From Saccharomycopsis fibuligera x Saccharomycopsis cf. fibuligera (lineage: Eukaryota > Ascomycota > Saccharomycetes > Ascoideales > Saccharomycopsidaceae), in NCBI GenBank assembly GCA_001936135.1, contig CP012820.1:2162501-2226500 (forward strand): DNA of 64,000 nucleotides, written 5' to 3'. Position 1 is the stretch's first letter, and each line of letters opens with the position of its first letter. A program made the position numbers and the translations under genes. Positions 52,562-62,307 of the stretch are shown here, piece after piece. The notes beneath the pieces are model-generated. The model was not told where the DNA came from, searched no databases, and saw only the letters and a program-made list of their open reading frames with translations.

Positions 52562-54913
52562 TCACAACTTACGAGTATCAACAAACATCTCTATTATACA
52601 CTTCTTAATGTTCTCATTTTTTTTTAACTGAAGTTCAGCTTCTTTAGCGTCACCAAATCTTTTGTAGTTCTCGTAGATCAACATGCCACTCAAGTATCGC
52701 AACACCATGTTCCTTGACAACTTACTAAAGACAAAACACTGTACGAGAAACTTTTGCTTAGTAATGGAATCTGGTGAATACTCGGCCTTCAAGAAATTAG
52801 CAACAGCATAAAGCTCGGGTGCTAAGTCTTGCACCAATGATGAAGTTTGCGATTGGGTATTGATATTTATGTTTGACATTGTACCTTTCAGATCCTCAGA
52901 ACTGCCAGTAATATTAGCTAGTATGTTGACGATTTGATAATGCGAAAGCTGGTTAAAAATTATGTCAAATATGTGTTTCGTCTCAATGAGAAGCTTGTTG
53001 GAGGTAATGAACGAACTTGACTGGTAATGGTGTGCTGATTGTTTCGTTGCTTTTGCAAACCACAAATTCAATTCACTCAAGAGAATGTTCCTTTCTTTTG
53101 TTATTTTTTCAATTTGGTCATTATTTTTAGAAACCGCAAAGAGTAGACTGTCTGTAGACGGTGACGAATTGCTTTTGTTGTTTATATTTTTCAATTTGCT
53201 AAGCTCAGATTCTAAAATTAATAGATGATTTAAAGTTGAATATATATGAATTTCAGAATTGACACCTTTCGGTTCAAATGCTTTGCCTCCAATACCTATA
53301 CTACTGCAAAAATAAGTCAATTTTGCTTCTTGTGAATTATACTGACTAGATACATGTTGTGCACTTGCCTCTCTTAATTTGATATACAAGAGTTTTGCAA
53401 GTTCTAAATTCCCTTCATTCTGTGAAATTAATGCTAATAAATACAAATTCTTGATAAATGAGGATTTAAAACATTTTTTTTCAACATCTGACAATGATTC
53501 AATTTGATCGTGTAAATTTTTGACATTTTTTTTGTTCGTATTAGGTTCTTGTTCGTTAAGTAACATACTGTAATAACATTGGTAGTATATAATTTGGAAC
53601 CTGATAAACTTAAGGCGCATTAACTTCAAGTTTAAGCAATTAATATCGGGGCTAAGACTGTCACCATTTGATAATGACACAACTTTTCGGGTAAAACCTC
53701 GTTCTTTAAGTTTTGCCATGTATTTATCAGCTAGTGTCAACGCAGTACTCAAATATTTTATTGCTTTATTTTTTTCGTAATATCTCAACAAATAGCATAT
53801 TCCGCTATATAGCCACAACAATATCTGAACTTCTTCTATCGACAACCAAGTGACTTTAAACGGGTATTGTTTGAATTTTGTTGGGTTTATGGGAATAGAT
53901 ACTTCCAAGTTGAAAGATCCGTCACTAGGCCAGTCACTAAGATTTTGCTTAGTCTCTGCTTCAATGAATTTGTTTATTTCTGCAATTGTGTCCTTTGCCT
54001 TGTGAAAGTCATTTAGCTGAATATAACATTTTAATTCATTCAAAAGCATCATCGCTACAAGTTGTGGCTTACATTCAAGCTTCACAATATTGTAAGTTCG
54101 CTGACGAGTCTCCTTAAGTATTGCTAAAGCTTCGCTAGGCGAGCCCTGATAAAGCTTTAAATTTGCTTCCATCAAAAGAGTAAATTGCTTTAAATTTTCA
54201 TGCAAATTACTGTAGCCATTAAACACTTTCAAGTTTATCAATGCAGTTTTAGGCTCAATGGTTAAAAGTAAATTGATCTTAAGTAACTCAAATATCCTCA
54301 CCCAGTGCACATATCCCAAACTTTTGAATTCCTCTATTTTAGAGTTGAGGTACTTTAAAGCAATCTTTGAGTTATCCGAAGAAATGATTACTGCAGCGAA
54401 GTATTCAGCCTGGAACTGCAAGTGCAAAAGATTTGTTCTGCTAGAGATTGTGATGGCTTTATTTAAATACACCTCACATTTATCGTAGTCACTGGTTTCA
54501 TTGTAATATACTTGAGCGAGTTTTAAATAAATAGACACTTCAGTAGTAGGTGGAATCTTTGTGAGCTTGTTGACCACAGCGGTTAGCACTTTTATACTGG
54601 CGAAGATGAGCTTTCGATACTGTAGCATAGCGTCTTTGCTTTTAATAGCAAGATGAACTAGTGAGTGAGCCTGAGAAAGGTACTCTTCCGAAAGCGATAC
54701 AAGCACAAAGATCATCGCTTCGACGTCAGTAGTGGGCACGTAGGCTTCTAGATGGCGGTCATCGGCGGCTAACTGAGGAAGGTTTTCTTGTGGGCCGGGG
54801 CTCGAGTCACCATCACTATCGTCATCACTGCTCAATACCACGCGGCGACGGGAGATCAGGATGGCATCTGAGCGAATGTGCTGAATCTCAATGTCTGCAG
54901 AAGCGTCGCTCAT
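52562..54913 (-). CDS. SCC4: Cohesin-loader subunit Scc4/Mau2
   Basis: Partner of Scc2 in loading cohesin onto chromosomes. 783 aa from the ATG at 54913; the open frame runs nine codons further without an ATG. An acidic, disordered N-terminus (SSDDDSDGDSS) is followed by tandem TPR-like helices. The early blocks fit the cohesin-loading-factor domain: EEYLSQAHSLVHLA, YYNETSDYDKCEVYLNKAI and LQFQAEYFAAVIISSDNSKIALKYL align by eye with Mau2 ETENY and KGI motifs. Longer than S. cerevisiae Scc4 (624 aa). The reading ends in a GTAAGT-containing stretch (DTRKL then stop), so a short 3' exon cannot be excluded. The name rests on motif order, not alignment. Confidence 0.8.
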   Translation of the reverse strand: MSDASADIEIQHIRSDAILISRRRVVLSSDDDSDGDSSPGPQENLPQLAADDRHLEAYVPTTDVEAMIFVLVSLSEEYLSQAHSLVHLAIKSKDAMLQYRKLIFASIKVLTAVVNKLTKIPPTTEVSIYLKLAQVYYNETSDYDKCEVYLNKAITISSRTNLLHLQFQAEYFAAVIISSDNSKIALKYLNSKIEEFKSLGYVHWVRIFELLKINLLLTIEPKTALINLKVFNGYSNLHENLKQFTLLMEANLKLYQGSPSEALAILKETRQRTYNIVKLECKPQLVAMMLLNELKCYIQLNDFHKAKDTIAEINKFIEAETKQNLSDWPSDGSFNLEVSIPINPTKFKQYPFKVTWLSIEEVQILLWLYSGICYLLRYYEKNKAIKYLSTALTLADKYMAKLKERGFTRKVVSLSNGDSLSPDINCLNLKLMRLKFIRFQIIYYQCYYSMLLNEQEPNTNKKNVKNLHDQIESLSDVEKKCFKSSFIKNLYLLALISQNEGNLELAKLLYIKLREASAQHVSSQYNSQEAKLTYFCSSIGIGGKAFEPKGVNSEIHIYSTLNHLLILESELSKLKNINNKSNSSPSTDSLLFAVSKNNDQIEKITKERNILLSELNLWFAKATKQSAHHYQSSSFITSNKLLIETKHIFDIIFNQLSHYQIVNILANITGSSEDLKGTMSNININTQSQTSSLVQDLAPELYAVANFLKAEYSPDSITKQKFLVQCFVFSKLSRNMVLRYLSGMLIYENYKRFGDAKEAELQLKKNENIKKCIIEMFVDTRKL

Positions 54914-55251
54914 GGGATGTTTTTGGCTAATGTTCTGCAACGTTTGCTCTGGGTCTTCCTGACATAAATATTTGGCAATGGTACAAAACGTGCTTCTTAT
55001 CCTTTAGGAAAACTGCAGCCACGGATGATTCCCACGTGACATAGATTGTCTGTTGACTTTGGTCTCGGAGAAGCAAAAGCTAAAATGCTGGTGGGTGCCA
55101 GCGTCATCGCTGGTGCTGCTGGCGCTGCTACTGTTCCTCTCTACCACTTTCCCATTCTTCTTCTCTTCTTAAACCTCCTCTTCCTCCGTTAGTTACTTTC
55201 AGCTCATCACAACAGACTACAAGACCTGAACTTGCCACTACACTCTTTGCT
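54914..55251. promoter_or_regulatory. SCC4-MAF1 divergent promoter
   Basis: 338 bp between divergent ATGs. More GC-rich than its surroundings, with a GCTGGTGCTGCTGGCGCTGC stretch at ~55112-55131. No clear TATA. Confidence 0.5.
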
Positions 55252-56610
55252 ATGAAGGTATGTCAGACAGCTTCTTGTTGCTACTGTTTTTATTATCTTA
55301 TCAACCCCTCAAAATTCGCGCATCTTGTTTTGCGTCGGTTATTTTATTTTTAGGAATGCACGCGTTGTACTATTATGGGGGTTGGTATCCTACCATTTTT
55401 TTTTATTTTTGTATCATATTGCTAACATTTTTTTCAGTTCATTGACGAATTTGATATTGAACTAGTAAACCAGGCTCTCCAGTTTGAAACCGCAGATTGC
55501 AGAGTTCAAGGAGGATGCGATTTATTCACTACAAAAGCCGCTGGCTCAGATAAGAAACTCTATAAAACCATTGACAACCACCTCAATGCCCTTTTGAAAG
55601 AGTCGGCTGAAGTAAGCATAAATCCCCCGAAACAGAATCCATACTATCCTCGATCATATTCATCCACGTATTATGTTACTGCAAAGCCATACCGGTCTAG
55701 TTCAGTATCCAGTGCTTATGAGCCAGCCACTAGACGAAAAAGCGACAGCATAGACCCCACCGTTATCAACCAGAACAGTAGCATCAGTTACCACTCCAGT
55801 ATGTCTAGTAATAGTTCGAACCAGGGGAGTGCTCCTATTACGATACCAAAACGATCACACAAGATAAATATTGATAGTCCTAACATTACCACCCTGAATG
55901 TAGAAGAGATTGAAAACAGTTTTGTCAAGTCAAATGATAAAAACAAAAGTGATAGCAATAGCAGTGATAGCAAAGACATAGATAATAAAATAGATAGCGC
56001 TCGTACTGTCAGCTCCGAAAACAATTCTGATAATCCTTCAACTCCAAATAAGATTTACGACTTGGTAAATCAGAGTCCATTTGGTCCACTTAATCATACA
56101 AATAGTCGTCGCACATTTGCATATCTTATTGGAGTTCTCAATTCTACATATCCTGATCACGATTTTTCTCTGTTAGAGCCAACTGACTTTACAAAAATCA
56201 CATCACAAGAATTGGTTGAAAAATTCAATAATACTATAATATCTTTAGGTAAATTACCAATGGAATGGATATGGGACACTTTGCGAAACCACATTGATTT
56301 GCAAGAATGCGATGTGTATTTCTACACTCCTTCGCAATCATTTTTAGAAGATGAACCTGAGAGTTTGTGGTCTTTGATGTGGTTTATTTTTAACAAGAAG
56401 CGGAAGAGAGTGGCATATTTGTATTTGAATGCTATTCAAAGATCAGTGCCTTTCAGAAATACGTATTATATTGGGTCTGGAGGTAAAAGAAGAAAGTCCA
56501 TTACCATAGATTATGAAGACGAAGATTCGTATGATGAGTTTGATTATTATGATGATGATTATGCCGAAGAAGCTCTCATGTCAGATATTGATGAAGAAGA
56601 GTCTGACTGA
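55252..56610 (+). CDS. MAF1: Repressor of RNA polymerase III, Maf1 (spliced)
   Basis: Represses Pol III transcription when nutrients or TOR/PKA signalling fall. Exon 1 is ATG AAG (55252-55257). The intron is 55258-55437 (GTATGT donor, TGCTAAC branch at ~55420-55426, TTTCAG acceptor) and exon 2 is 55438-56610. The product (392 aa) starts MKFIDEFDIELVNQALQFET, the strongly conserved Maf1 A box. The middle is a Ser/Asn-rich linker with an RRKSDS site that fits PKA/Sch9 phosphorylation. The B and C boxes follow: SRRTFAYLIGVLNSTYPDHDFS and KKRKRVAYLYLNA. The end is acidic. S. cerevisiae MAF1 has an intron at the same place, after two codons. Confidence 0.97.
55258..55437 (+). other. MAF1 intron
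   Basis: 180 bp, GTATGT...TGCTAAC...TTTCAG. Needed to join MK to FIDEFDIE. Confidence 0.95.
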
Positions 56611-56974
56611 ATTTTTCCACTTTTTCTTTAAGTTTTCTTAACCTCTGTAGGTCCTTGATTTTTTGTTTGTTTGAATGTCCTCAGGTTTAAGCCAATGTGT
56701 TTGTGCAATGGTTCGGATTATTATTTGTCGAATTTTCTCATTTGTATTTGTATTTTTATTCTCTTATTATGTTTTTGATCACCATATTGTTTTTACATCC
56801 TTTTTTCAATTTTTCCATCTTCTCTTATTTTTTTACTCTTGTTTTAGTTGGACGTTTGCGTTTTCTGGACGCATTCCTTCTTGTCTTCTAATACCCTTAC
56901 ATACTGAGAATATCACGTTAGTCTCTGTTAATGACTTCTAACGCTAGTATACATCATGCATTGTTTTTGCCTAC
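56611..56974. terminator. Convergent 3' flanks of MAF1 and COG8
   Basis: 364 bp, T-rich on the plus strand throughout (e.g. 56614-56640 and 56730-56860). Both genes end here. No gene seen. Confidence 0.45.
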
Positions 56975-58537
56975 CTACACCTTATTTAGACTCTTCATTA
57001 ATGTTCTTTGTTTTTTCAAAATCTTGAACCATCGTGCCTCTGTAATCACCTTATCCTTATACACTAAATTTGATTGTACTTCGTTCAATAACAAGCTGCC
57101 GAACTCACCTCCCACTCTTCCTAAACTCTGGGAACAATATATAGTCTGTAATATAAGTGAGTCTCTAGCATGTTGTTCTTGAACAAGCGGTAAATTTTCG
57201 CATAAAATTGTCACAAACTTGTTGATCACTTGTGTTATGAATTCGTTAATAAGCTGGTTGCTTTCAGAAAATAAATCATCTTCATCACTGTCTTCATCAC
57301 TATCATCAGAATCCCTATCGTTGCGACTGTTACCGTGGTGATTATTTCGAAAACTAAATTGCTCATCATCAGGGAAAACAGACTGATATGTTATTATTGA
57401 ACTGAAACAATGTTCCCTAATCAATTCAATAACTCTCTTCAAAAACTTTTCTACTGAGTGCTCTTTCAAAGGCACCAATACTTCTAATTCGCTAGAAATG
57501 AATTGGTATCTCGATTGTAAAAATATTCTTCGAAGCATAGAGTTAGAGTCTAGCTCTAAAGTGCTAAAATTCAACAGAAAGTCGTTATCGTTATTGTTTT
57601 TACTACTCGAACTATTTGGTTTGTCCAAAATAAAAGATGAAGCTTTTGATGTCAATGAAATGCCGGAATTTTGACTCAATGTATTAAATGGATATACCCT
57701 TCGCAAGTATGAAATGATTTTAATGATATTGGATTGTTTAAGGTCAGTCTTGAGAAGCTTTAAAAGACCAATTAACATCACTACTATTTCTTGTTTCACG
57801 CCAACCTCGACTTTTTTGATGATATCAACGTTTGGATAACGAATTGCTAGTCTTCTGGTATAAGAACTTATTTCTAGTGTCTCATGATAGTAGCCTGATT
57901 TTACGCACGCACCTGCTAATGAAGGTAGCTCTAAAATGTCGGTGATGTTATTGATATTGAATAGTAAAACAGATAATGGGGACTTGCTTTTGAGGTTATT
58001 GCTGATATGTTTTAACGACTTGAAATCAACTTTGTTCGTCCCGTACTCGTCATCACTATTACTGCTCTCATTTTGGTTTTCAGTTTGATTAAGTTCTATA
58101 TTTTTGGGATCCTCAGTAATTAGAGTTTCTTCCAAATTGCCCCTTATCTCCTTTAGCTGCATATCAAAGTCCTTTTCGAATTTTTGTAGAATTTTGTTCA
58201 ATTGAAATCTAGATTCTATAATGTCATTGCTGGACTTCACCACTGTGTTTTTCAACTTATCTTCAATAATTTTTTGCGATGAGTCTAGCTCAGCTATTTC
58301 GTTGACTAATCGATTATTTTGGTTTCCACCATCCAAAGAGTTCCAGCCATTTGTAGTGTCTGCAGTGGGAGCTGAAGAAGTCAAGATAGTGCTGTCCTGG
58401 TCAAATAAACCACCTAAGAACTCCAAAGCTCCGTTCTTAAAGGAGTTATCAGTGAGTAACGAAGCAACACTCGCTGGCAAATTCGGCACCAAAGTGTCCA
58501 ATAAAAGTTGAATGTTTGAATAATCAACTTCCGTCAT
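56975..58537 (-). CDS. COG8: Conserved oligomeric Golgi complex subunit 8
   Basis: Part of lobe B of the COG tethering complex for retrograde transport within the Golgi. 520 aa from the ATG at 58537. Coiled-coil-rich N-terminus (LDSSQKIIEDKLKNT, LQKFEKDFDMQLKEIRGNLEE). The family block ILELPSLAGACVKSGYYHETLEI..YTRRLAIRYPNV matches the Dor1/Cog8 domain. The C-terminal helices carry a long acidic loop of Asp-Ser-Asp-Glu around 400-425. The domain phrase is the main evidence; the remainder is diverged, as usual for yeast Cog8. Confidence 0.85.
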   Translation of the reverse strand: MTEVDYSNIQLLLDTLVPNLPASVASLLTDNSFKNGALEFLGGLFDQDSTILTSSAPTADTTNGWNSLDGGNQNNRLVNEIAELDSSQKIIEDKLKNTVVKSSNDIIESRFQLNKILQKFEKDFDMQLKEIRGNLEETLITEDPKNIELNQTENQNESSNSDDEYGTNKVDFKSLKHISNNLKSKSPLSVLLFNINNITDILELPSLAGACVKSGYYHETLEISSYTRRLAIRYPNVDIIKKVEVGVKQEIVVMLIGLLKLLKTDLKQSNIIKIISYLRRVYPFNTLSQNSGISLTSKASSFILDKPNSSSSKNNNDNDFLLNFSTLELDSNSMLRRIFLQSRYQFISSELEVLVPLKEHSVEKFLKRVIELIREHCFSSIITYQSVFPDDEQFSFRNNHHGNSRNDRDSDDSDEDSDEDDLFSESNQLINEFITQVINKFVTILCENLPLVQEQHARDSLILQTIYCSQSLGRVGGEFGSLLLNEVQSNLVYKDKVITEARWFKILKKQRTLMKSLNKV

Positions 58538-58874
58538 GTCAGTTTGTTAGATTTTTAGCACGCAAACAATTGGAAGGAGTAGGCTTGTTATATCAGATAC
58601 ACTCTTCATACTCTATTGTTGTATTCGTCATCACTTTTTCTGTCCGTTAGTTAAAAATCAAATATCTGTGTGCGTATAGTAATAATCGAAGTGCTCCGGG
58701 GATCCCAGCAGCAGTTATTAGCAGGGAAAAAAGAAAACAGAATTTACTCCAATATCAAGCCAGCAAAAACCCACCAAGCACCACAACTGTTAACGCCATC
58801 TCCTGTAACAGTTTCATACAGTGGCTCCCACCTGCACATTCTAGCTCCCAGATTCTTCTTCAAAGCAAAAGGTC
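58538..58874. promoter_or_regulatory. COG8-VMA6 divergent promoter
   Basis: 337 bp between divergent ATGs; no distinctive element seen. Confidence 0.45.
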
Positions 58875-59915
58875 ATGGAAGGCTTATTCTTTAATATAGA
58901 TTTTGGCTACATTGAGGGCCTTGTCAGAGGTTACAGAAACGGTCTTCTTACTCAAGCTCAATATGTCAACTTGTCACAATGCGATTCATTGGACGACTTG
59001 AAATTGCAGTTGTCTTCTACTGAATATGGTAACTTTCTTGCTAATGTTCCTTCACCTTTGTCCACTTCAGTAATACAAGAAAAGGCATCCAGCAAATTGT
59101 TTGATGAGTTCAATTATATCAGAGACCAAGCTACACAACCATTAGCTCAGTTCATGGACTATATCACTTATGGATACATGATCGATAACGTTGCTTTGAT
59201 GATTACTGGAACTGTTCATGAAAGAGACAGAGCAGAAATATTGGAAAGGTGCCATCCATTAGGTTGGTTCGACACTTTACCAGCATTGTCTGTTGCTACT
59301 GATATTGAGTCTTTGTATACTAGTGTTTTGATCGATACTCCATTGGCTCCATATTTTAAAAACTGCTTATCTGCTGATGACTTAGATGACCTCAATATTG
59401 AAATCGTTAGAAACACATTATACAAAGCATATTTGGAAGATTTCTATGAATTTACCCAAAATGAATTGCCATACCCAGCCAATGAAACCATGAAAGTGTT
59501 GTTGGAATTTGAAGCAGACAGAAGATCTATCAATATAGCATTAAACTCATTTGAACTTGAATTGTCTGCTGAGGAAAAATTGAAACTTTTGCCAAGTTTT
59601 GGTAAGTTATATCCAGTTGGTGTACATCATCTTGCCAATGCTGAAGATTTTGAACAAATAAGAAGCATAGTAGAAACTGTCAGTGAATACAAAGGTTTCT
59701 TTGATAATCTTAATGGTGATAAGACTTTGGAGGATCATTTTTACCAATTGGAAATGGAACTTTGTAAAGACGCATTTTGCCAACAATTTACTGCTAGCAC
59801 TATTTGGGCTTGGGTTAAGTCAAGAGAACAAGAGGTGAGAAATATAACTTGGTTGGCAGAATGTATTGCTCAAAACCAAAAAGAGCGTATTAATAATTAT
59901 ATCTGCGTCAACTAA
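58875..59915 (+). CDS. VMA6: V-ATPase V0 subunit d
   Basis: Couples the central rotor to the c-ring in the vacuolar proton pump. 346 aa from the ATG at 58875 (S. cerevisiae 345). The family blocks are all present: FNIDFGYIEGLVRGYRNGLL, the YITYGYMIDNVALMITGT block, ERCHPLGWFDTLPAL, FEADRRSINIALNSF and WLAECIAQNQKERINNYI at the end. Soluble protein without TM segments. No CTG codon seen in frame. Confidence 0.98.
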   Translation: MEGLFFNIDFGYIEGLVRGYRNGLLTQAQYVNLSQCDSLDDLKLQLSSTEYGNFLANVPSPLSTSVIQEKASSKLFDEFNYIRDQATQPLAQFMDYITYGYMIDNVALMITGTVHERDRAEILERCHPLGWFDTLPALSVATDIESLYTSVLIDTPLAPYFKNCLSADDLDDLNIEIVRNTLYKAYLEDFYEFTQNELPYPANETMKVLLEFEADRRSINIALNSFELELSAEEKLKLLPSFGKLYPVGVHHLANAEDFEQIRSIVETVSEYKGFFDNLNGDKTLEDHFYQLEMELCKDAFCQQFTASTIWAWVKSREQEVRNITWLAECIAQNQKERINNYICVN

Positions 59916-60120
59916 CTTTATCGAAAACCCTGCTTTTGATTACTTTTACTTTTTTTTTCCAATTTTTTCATCTTTTTACTTTTCTTTTCCGATTTTTCTG
60001 TCTTTTCTTTTAACTTTGTTTCTGCGTTTCTAGCTCATATAATATCATGTCAAAATCCAAAAATCTTTAGGTGCAATTAGCAAACTCGTTGTAAAACTGC
60101 ATACTTATTTAGCAGTTATA

Positions 60121-60154
<34 letters not shown>

Positions 60155-60293
60155 CATTCAAAATATGTAGTTTGTTTATTATAGGCACATATTTGTAATA
60201 ATCTTGAAAATATTACAATAGATATATAATTTATAAATTAGGCATCATGGCTTAATAATATAGCAACATAATTGTTTTATCATTTCATACAAC
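59916..60293. terminator. Convergent 3' flanks of VMA6 and DPS1 with poly-A run
   Basis: 378 bp. T-rich after the VMA6 stop (59940-60030) and a 28-A run at 60124-60151. Probable 3'-end signals for both genes. Confidence 0.5.
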
Positions 60294-61958
60294 TCATGGG
60301 CGGACTCTCTTTGGGTCTCTTGGGAACAAGCTTGCTCTTCTAATATTTTTCAAGCCCAAAAAGAACATAACAACTCTTTCCAAACCAATACCACCACCAG
60401 CGTGTGGAGGACAACCATAAGTGAAACAGTCGACGTAATCTTTCAAACCTGGATTTTCTGGGTCCAATTCAAATTCCCTCATTCTGGATTTCAACATTTC
60501 CGGGTCATGAACTCTTTGAGCTCCTGACAAAATTTCTTCACCTCTCATGAAGAAATCATAAGAATTGGAAACCTTTGGATTTTCACTGTCAACCATAGTA
60601 TAGAATGGTCTAATTTCACTTGGGAATTTGTCCAAGATGTAAAAGTCAGTGTCGTATTTTTCCAAAACAATCTTACCCAACAATTTTTCATCTGGAGTGG
60701 ATAAATCATCATATTCGCTCAATTCGGTTCTACCACCAACAGTTCTCAATAATTCAATACCTTCTTTAAAAGTAAGTCTAACCATTTTCTTTGGTATTTT
60801 GAATTCTTCGACTGGAAATTGTTTTCTAACAAGTTCAATTTGTTTCTTGTATCTGATGTTTAATTCATTGAAAATAAAGATAAACAAGTCAGACAAAACT
60901 TCAATGACTTCGTCATAATGACTTTCAAAAGCCATTTCCAAATCCAAACCGGTAAATTCGGTCAAATGTCTGTGAGTGTTGGAGTTTTCAGCTCTGAAAA
61001 CAGGTGCAATTTCAAAGACTCTTTCGAAATCAGCAGCAATACATTGTTGTTTGTATAATTGAGGTGATTGAGCCAAATATGCTTTTCTATTAAAGTAAGT
61101 GACTTCAAAAACGTTAGCACCACCTTCAGAAGGAGATCCCAACAATTTTGGAGAGTGAATTTCTCTAAAACCTCTTTCCAACAAGAACTCTCTGAAAAGT
61201 TGGCACACTCCCGACACAATGTCAAATATAGCTTGGTTAGTAGCGGTTCTTAAGTCAATGACTCTGTTATCTAATCTGGTATCTAAGTTGACCACTGGCA
61301 AACCCAATTTTTCAGCTTCTTCTTCAGTTCTGGAGGCGTCTTCAATCAAAACTGGCAATTGTGATGGAGTTTCTGAAGTGACAAACAACTCAGTGATTTC
61401 AATTTCGTATTCTTGAACAGATGTAGATTTGATCAATTCACTAGGTTTTCTAACAACACCTCTAACAACAACGATAGATTCAGCGTTGACAGATCCAGCA
61501 AATTTCAAAAAGTTTTTGGAGACTTTGTCACCTTTCTTCAAAATAGCTTGAATAGTTTCAGTTTGTTGTCTAAAAATGATAAACAAGAGGTTGGCAGACT
61601 GTGGTCTAAAGTTTTGAAATCTTGCTCTAAATTCCACCGGCTTGTCAACATAGGAGTCATTCAAGTTATGGAACTTAACTCTTGGGCTTTTCAAGTGTTC
61701 AGTGGAGCGGACCAAGAATTTACCGTAAAGACCTTTTGAAACATCATTAGCAGCATCAGAAGCTTCTCTTTCGGCCTTTTCCTTGGCTATTTGAGCAGCC
61801 CTTTCGGCTTTTTTTCTTTCCTTTTCCTTTTCCTTTTCTAATTTCTTGAGAGCCTTCTTGGACAATGGTTGACCATCTGGTCCAAGAACTGGAGCCTCTT
61901 CAGGTTGGGCTTCGACAGCCAATTTTTCGAGTTTTTTTCCGGTTTCCTCAACAGACAT
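60294..61958 (-). CDS. DPS1: Cytosolic aspartyl-tRNA synthetase
   Basis: Class II enzyme that charges tRNA-Asp. 554 aa from the ATG at 61958 (S. cerevisiae 557); the open frame extends seven codons without an ATG. The N-terminal lysine-rich helix (KKALKKLEKEKEKERKKAE), which helps tRNA binding in yeast, precedes an OB-fold anticodon domain (VEFRARFQNFRPQ, FIIFRQQ). The catalytic core has KLLGSPSEGGANVFEV, AQSPQLYKQQ, motif 2 FRAENSNTHRHLTEFTGLD and motif 3 GGIGLERVVMFFLGLKNIRR with the class-typical FPRDP end. Near-complete identity at these blocks. Confidence 0.98.
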   Translation of the reverse strand: MSVEETGKKLEKLAVEAQPEEAPVLGPDGQPLSKKALKKLEKEKEKERKKAERAAQIAKEKAEREASDAANDVSKGLYGKFLVRSTEHLKSPRVKFHNLNDSYVDKPVEFRARFQNFRPQSANLLFIIFRQQTETIQAILKKGDKVSKNFLKFAGSVNAESIVVVRGVVRKPSELIKSTSVQEYEIEITELFVTSETPSQLPVLIEDASRTEEEAEKLGLPVVNLDTRLDNRVIDLRTATNQAIFDIVSGVCQLFREFLLERGFREIHSPKLLGSPSEGGANVFEVTYFNRKAYLAQSPQLYKQQCIAADFERVFEIAPVFRAENSNTHRHLTEFTGLDLEMAFESHYDEVIEVLSDLFIFIFNELNIRYKKQIELVRKQFPVEEFKIPKKMVRLTFKEGIELLRTVGGRTELSEYDDLSTPDEKLLGKIVLEKYDTDFYILDKFPSEIRPFYTMVDSENPKVSNSYDFFMRGEEILSGAQRVHDPEMLKSRMREFELDPENPGLKDYVDCFTYGCPPHAGGGIGLERVVMFFLGLKNIRRASLFPRDPKRVRP

Positions 61959-62307
61959 TTTTGTGTGGCTGTTTGTCAACTGATTTAGAATATTGGATTA
62001 ACAGTATAGGTTGTGAATCCTTTCTTAACCAATTCAATATTTTTTCAATTTTTTTTCTTTTGATTTTCTGTTTTCCAGGTTTCACGGCATGCTTTAAATC
62101 ATGCTTGAAATTATCGATCGCAGTCTTCCGATAATGAGTAAATTGCGGGTTGCCCGGCTACACTATATGCTATCAGGTGCAACGTTCTGGAAGGAAACAA
62201 ATCACAAACCTAAGTGCCACTCGATGAACTCCCCTGTATCTTAAGCATACCAATATAAGGAAAACCCTGTCTTATCATCCAGTGGTTATCACTATCAATT
62301 ATTAAAT
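61959..62307. promoter_or_regulatory. DPS1-UBX2 divergent promoter
   Basis: 349 bp between divergent ATGs. A T-rich tract on the plus strand (62038-62066) is A-rich on the DPS1 leader strand. No other element recognised. Confidence 0.45.
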
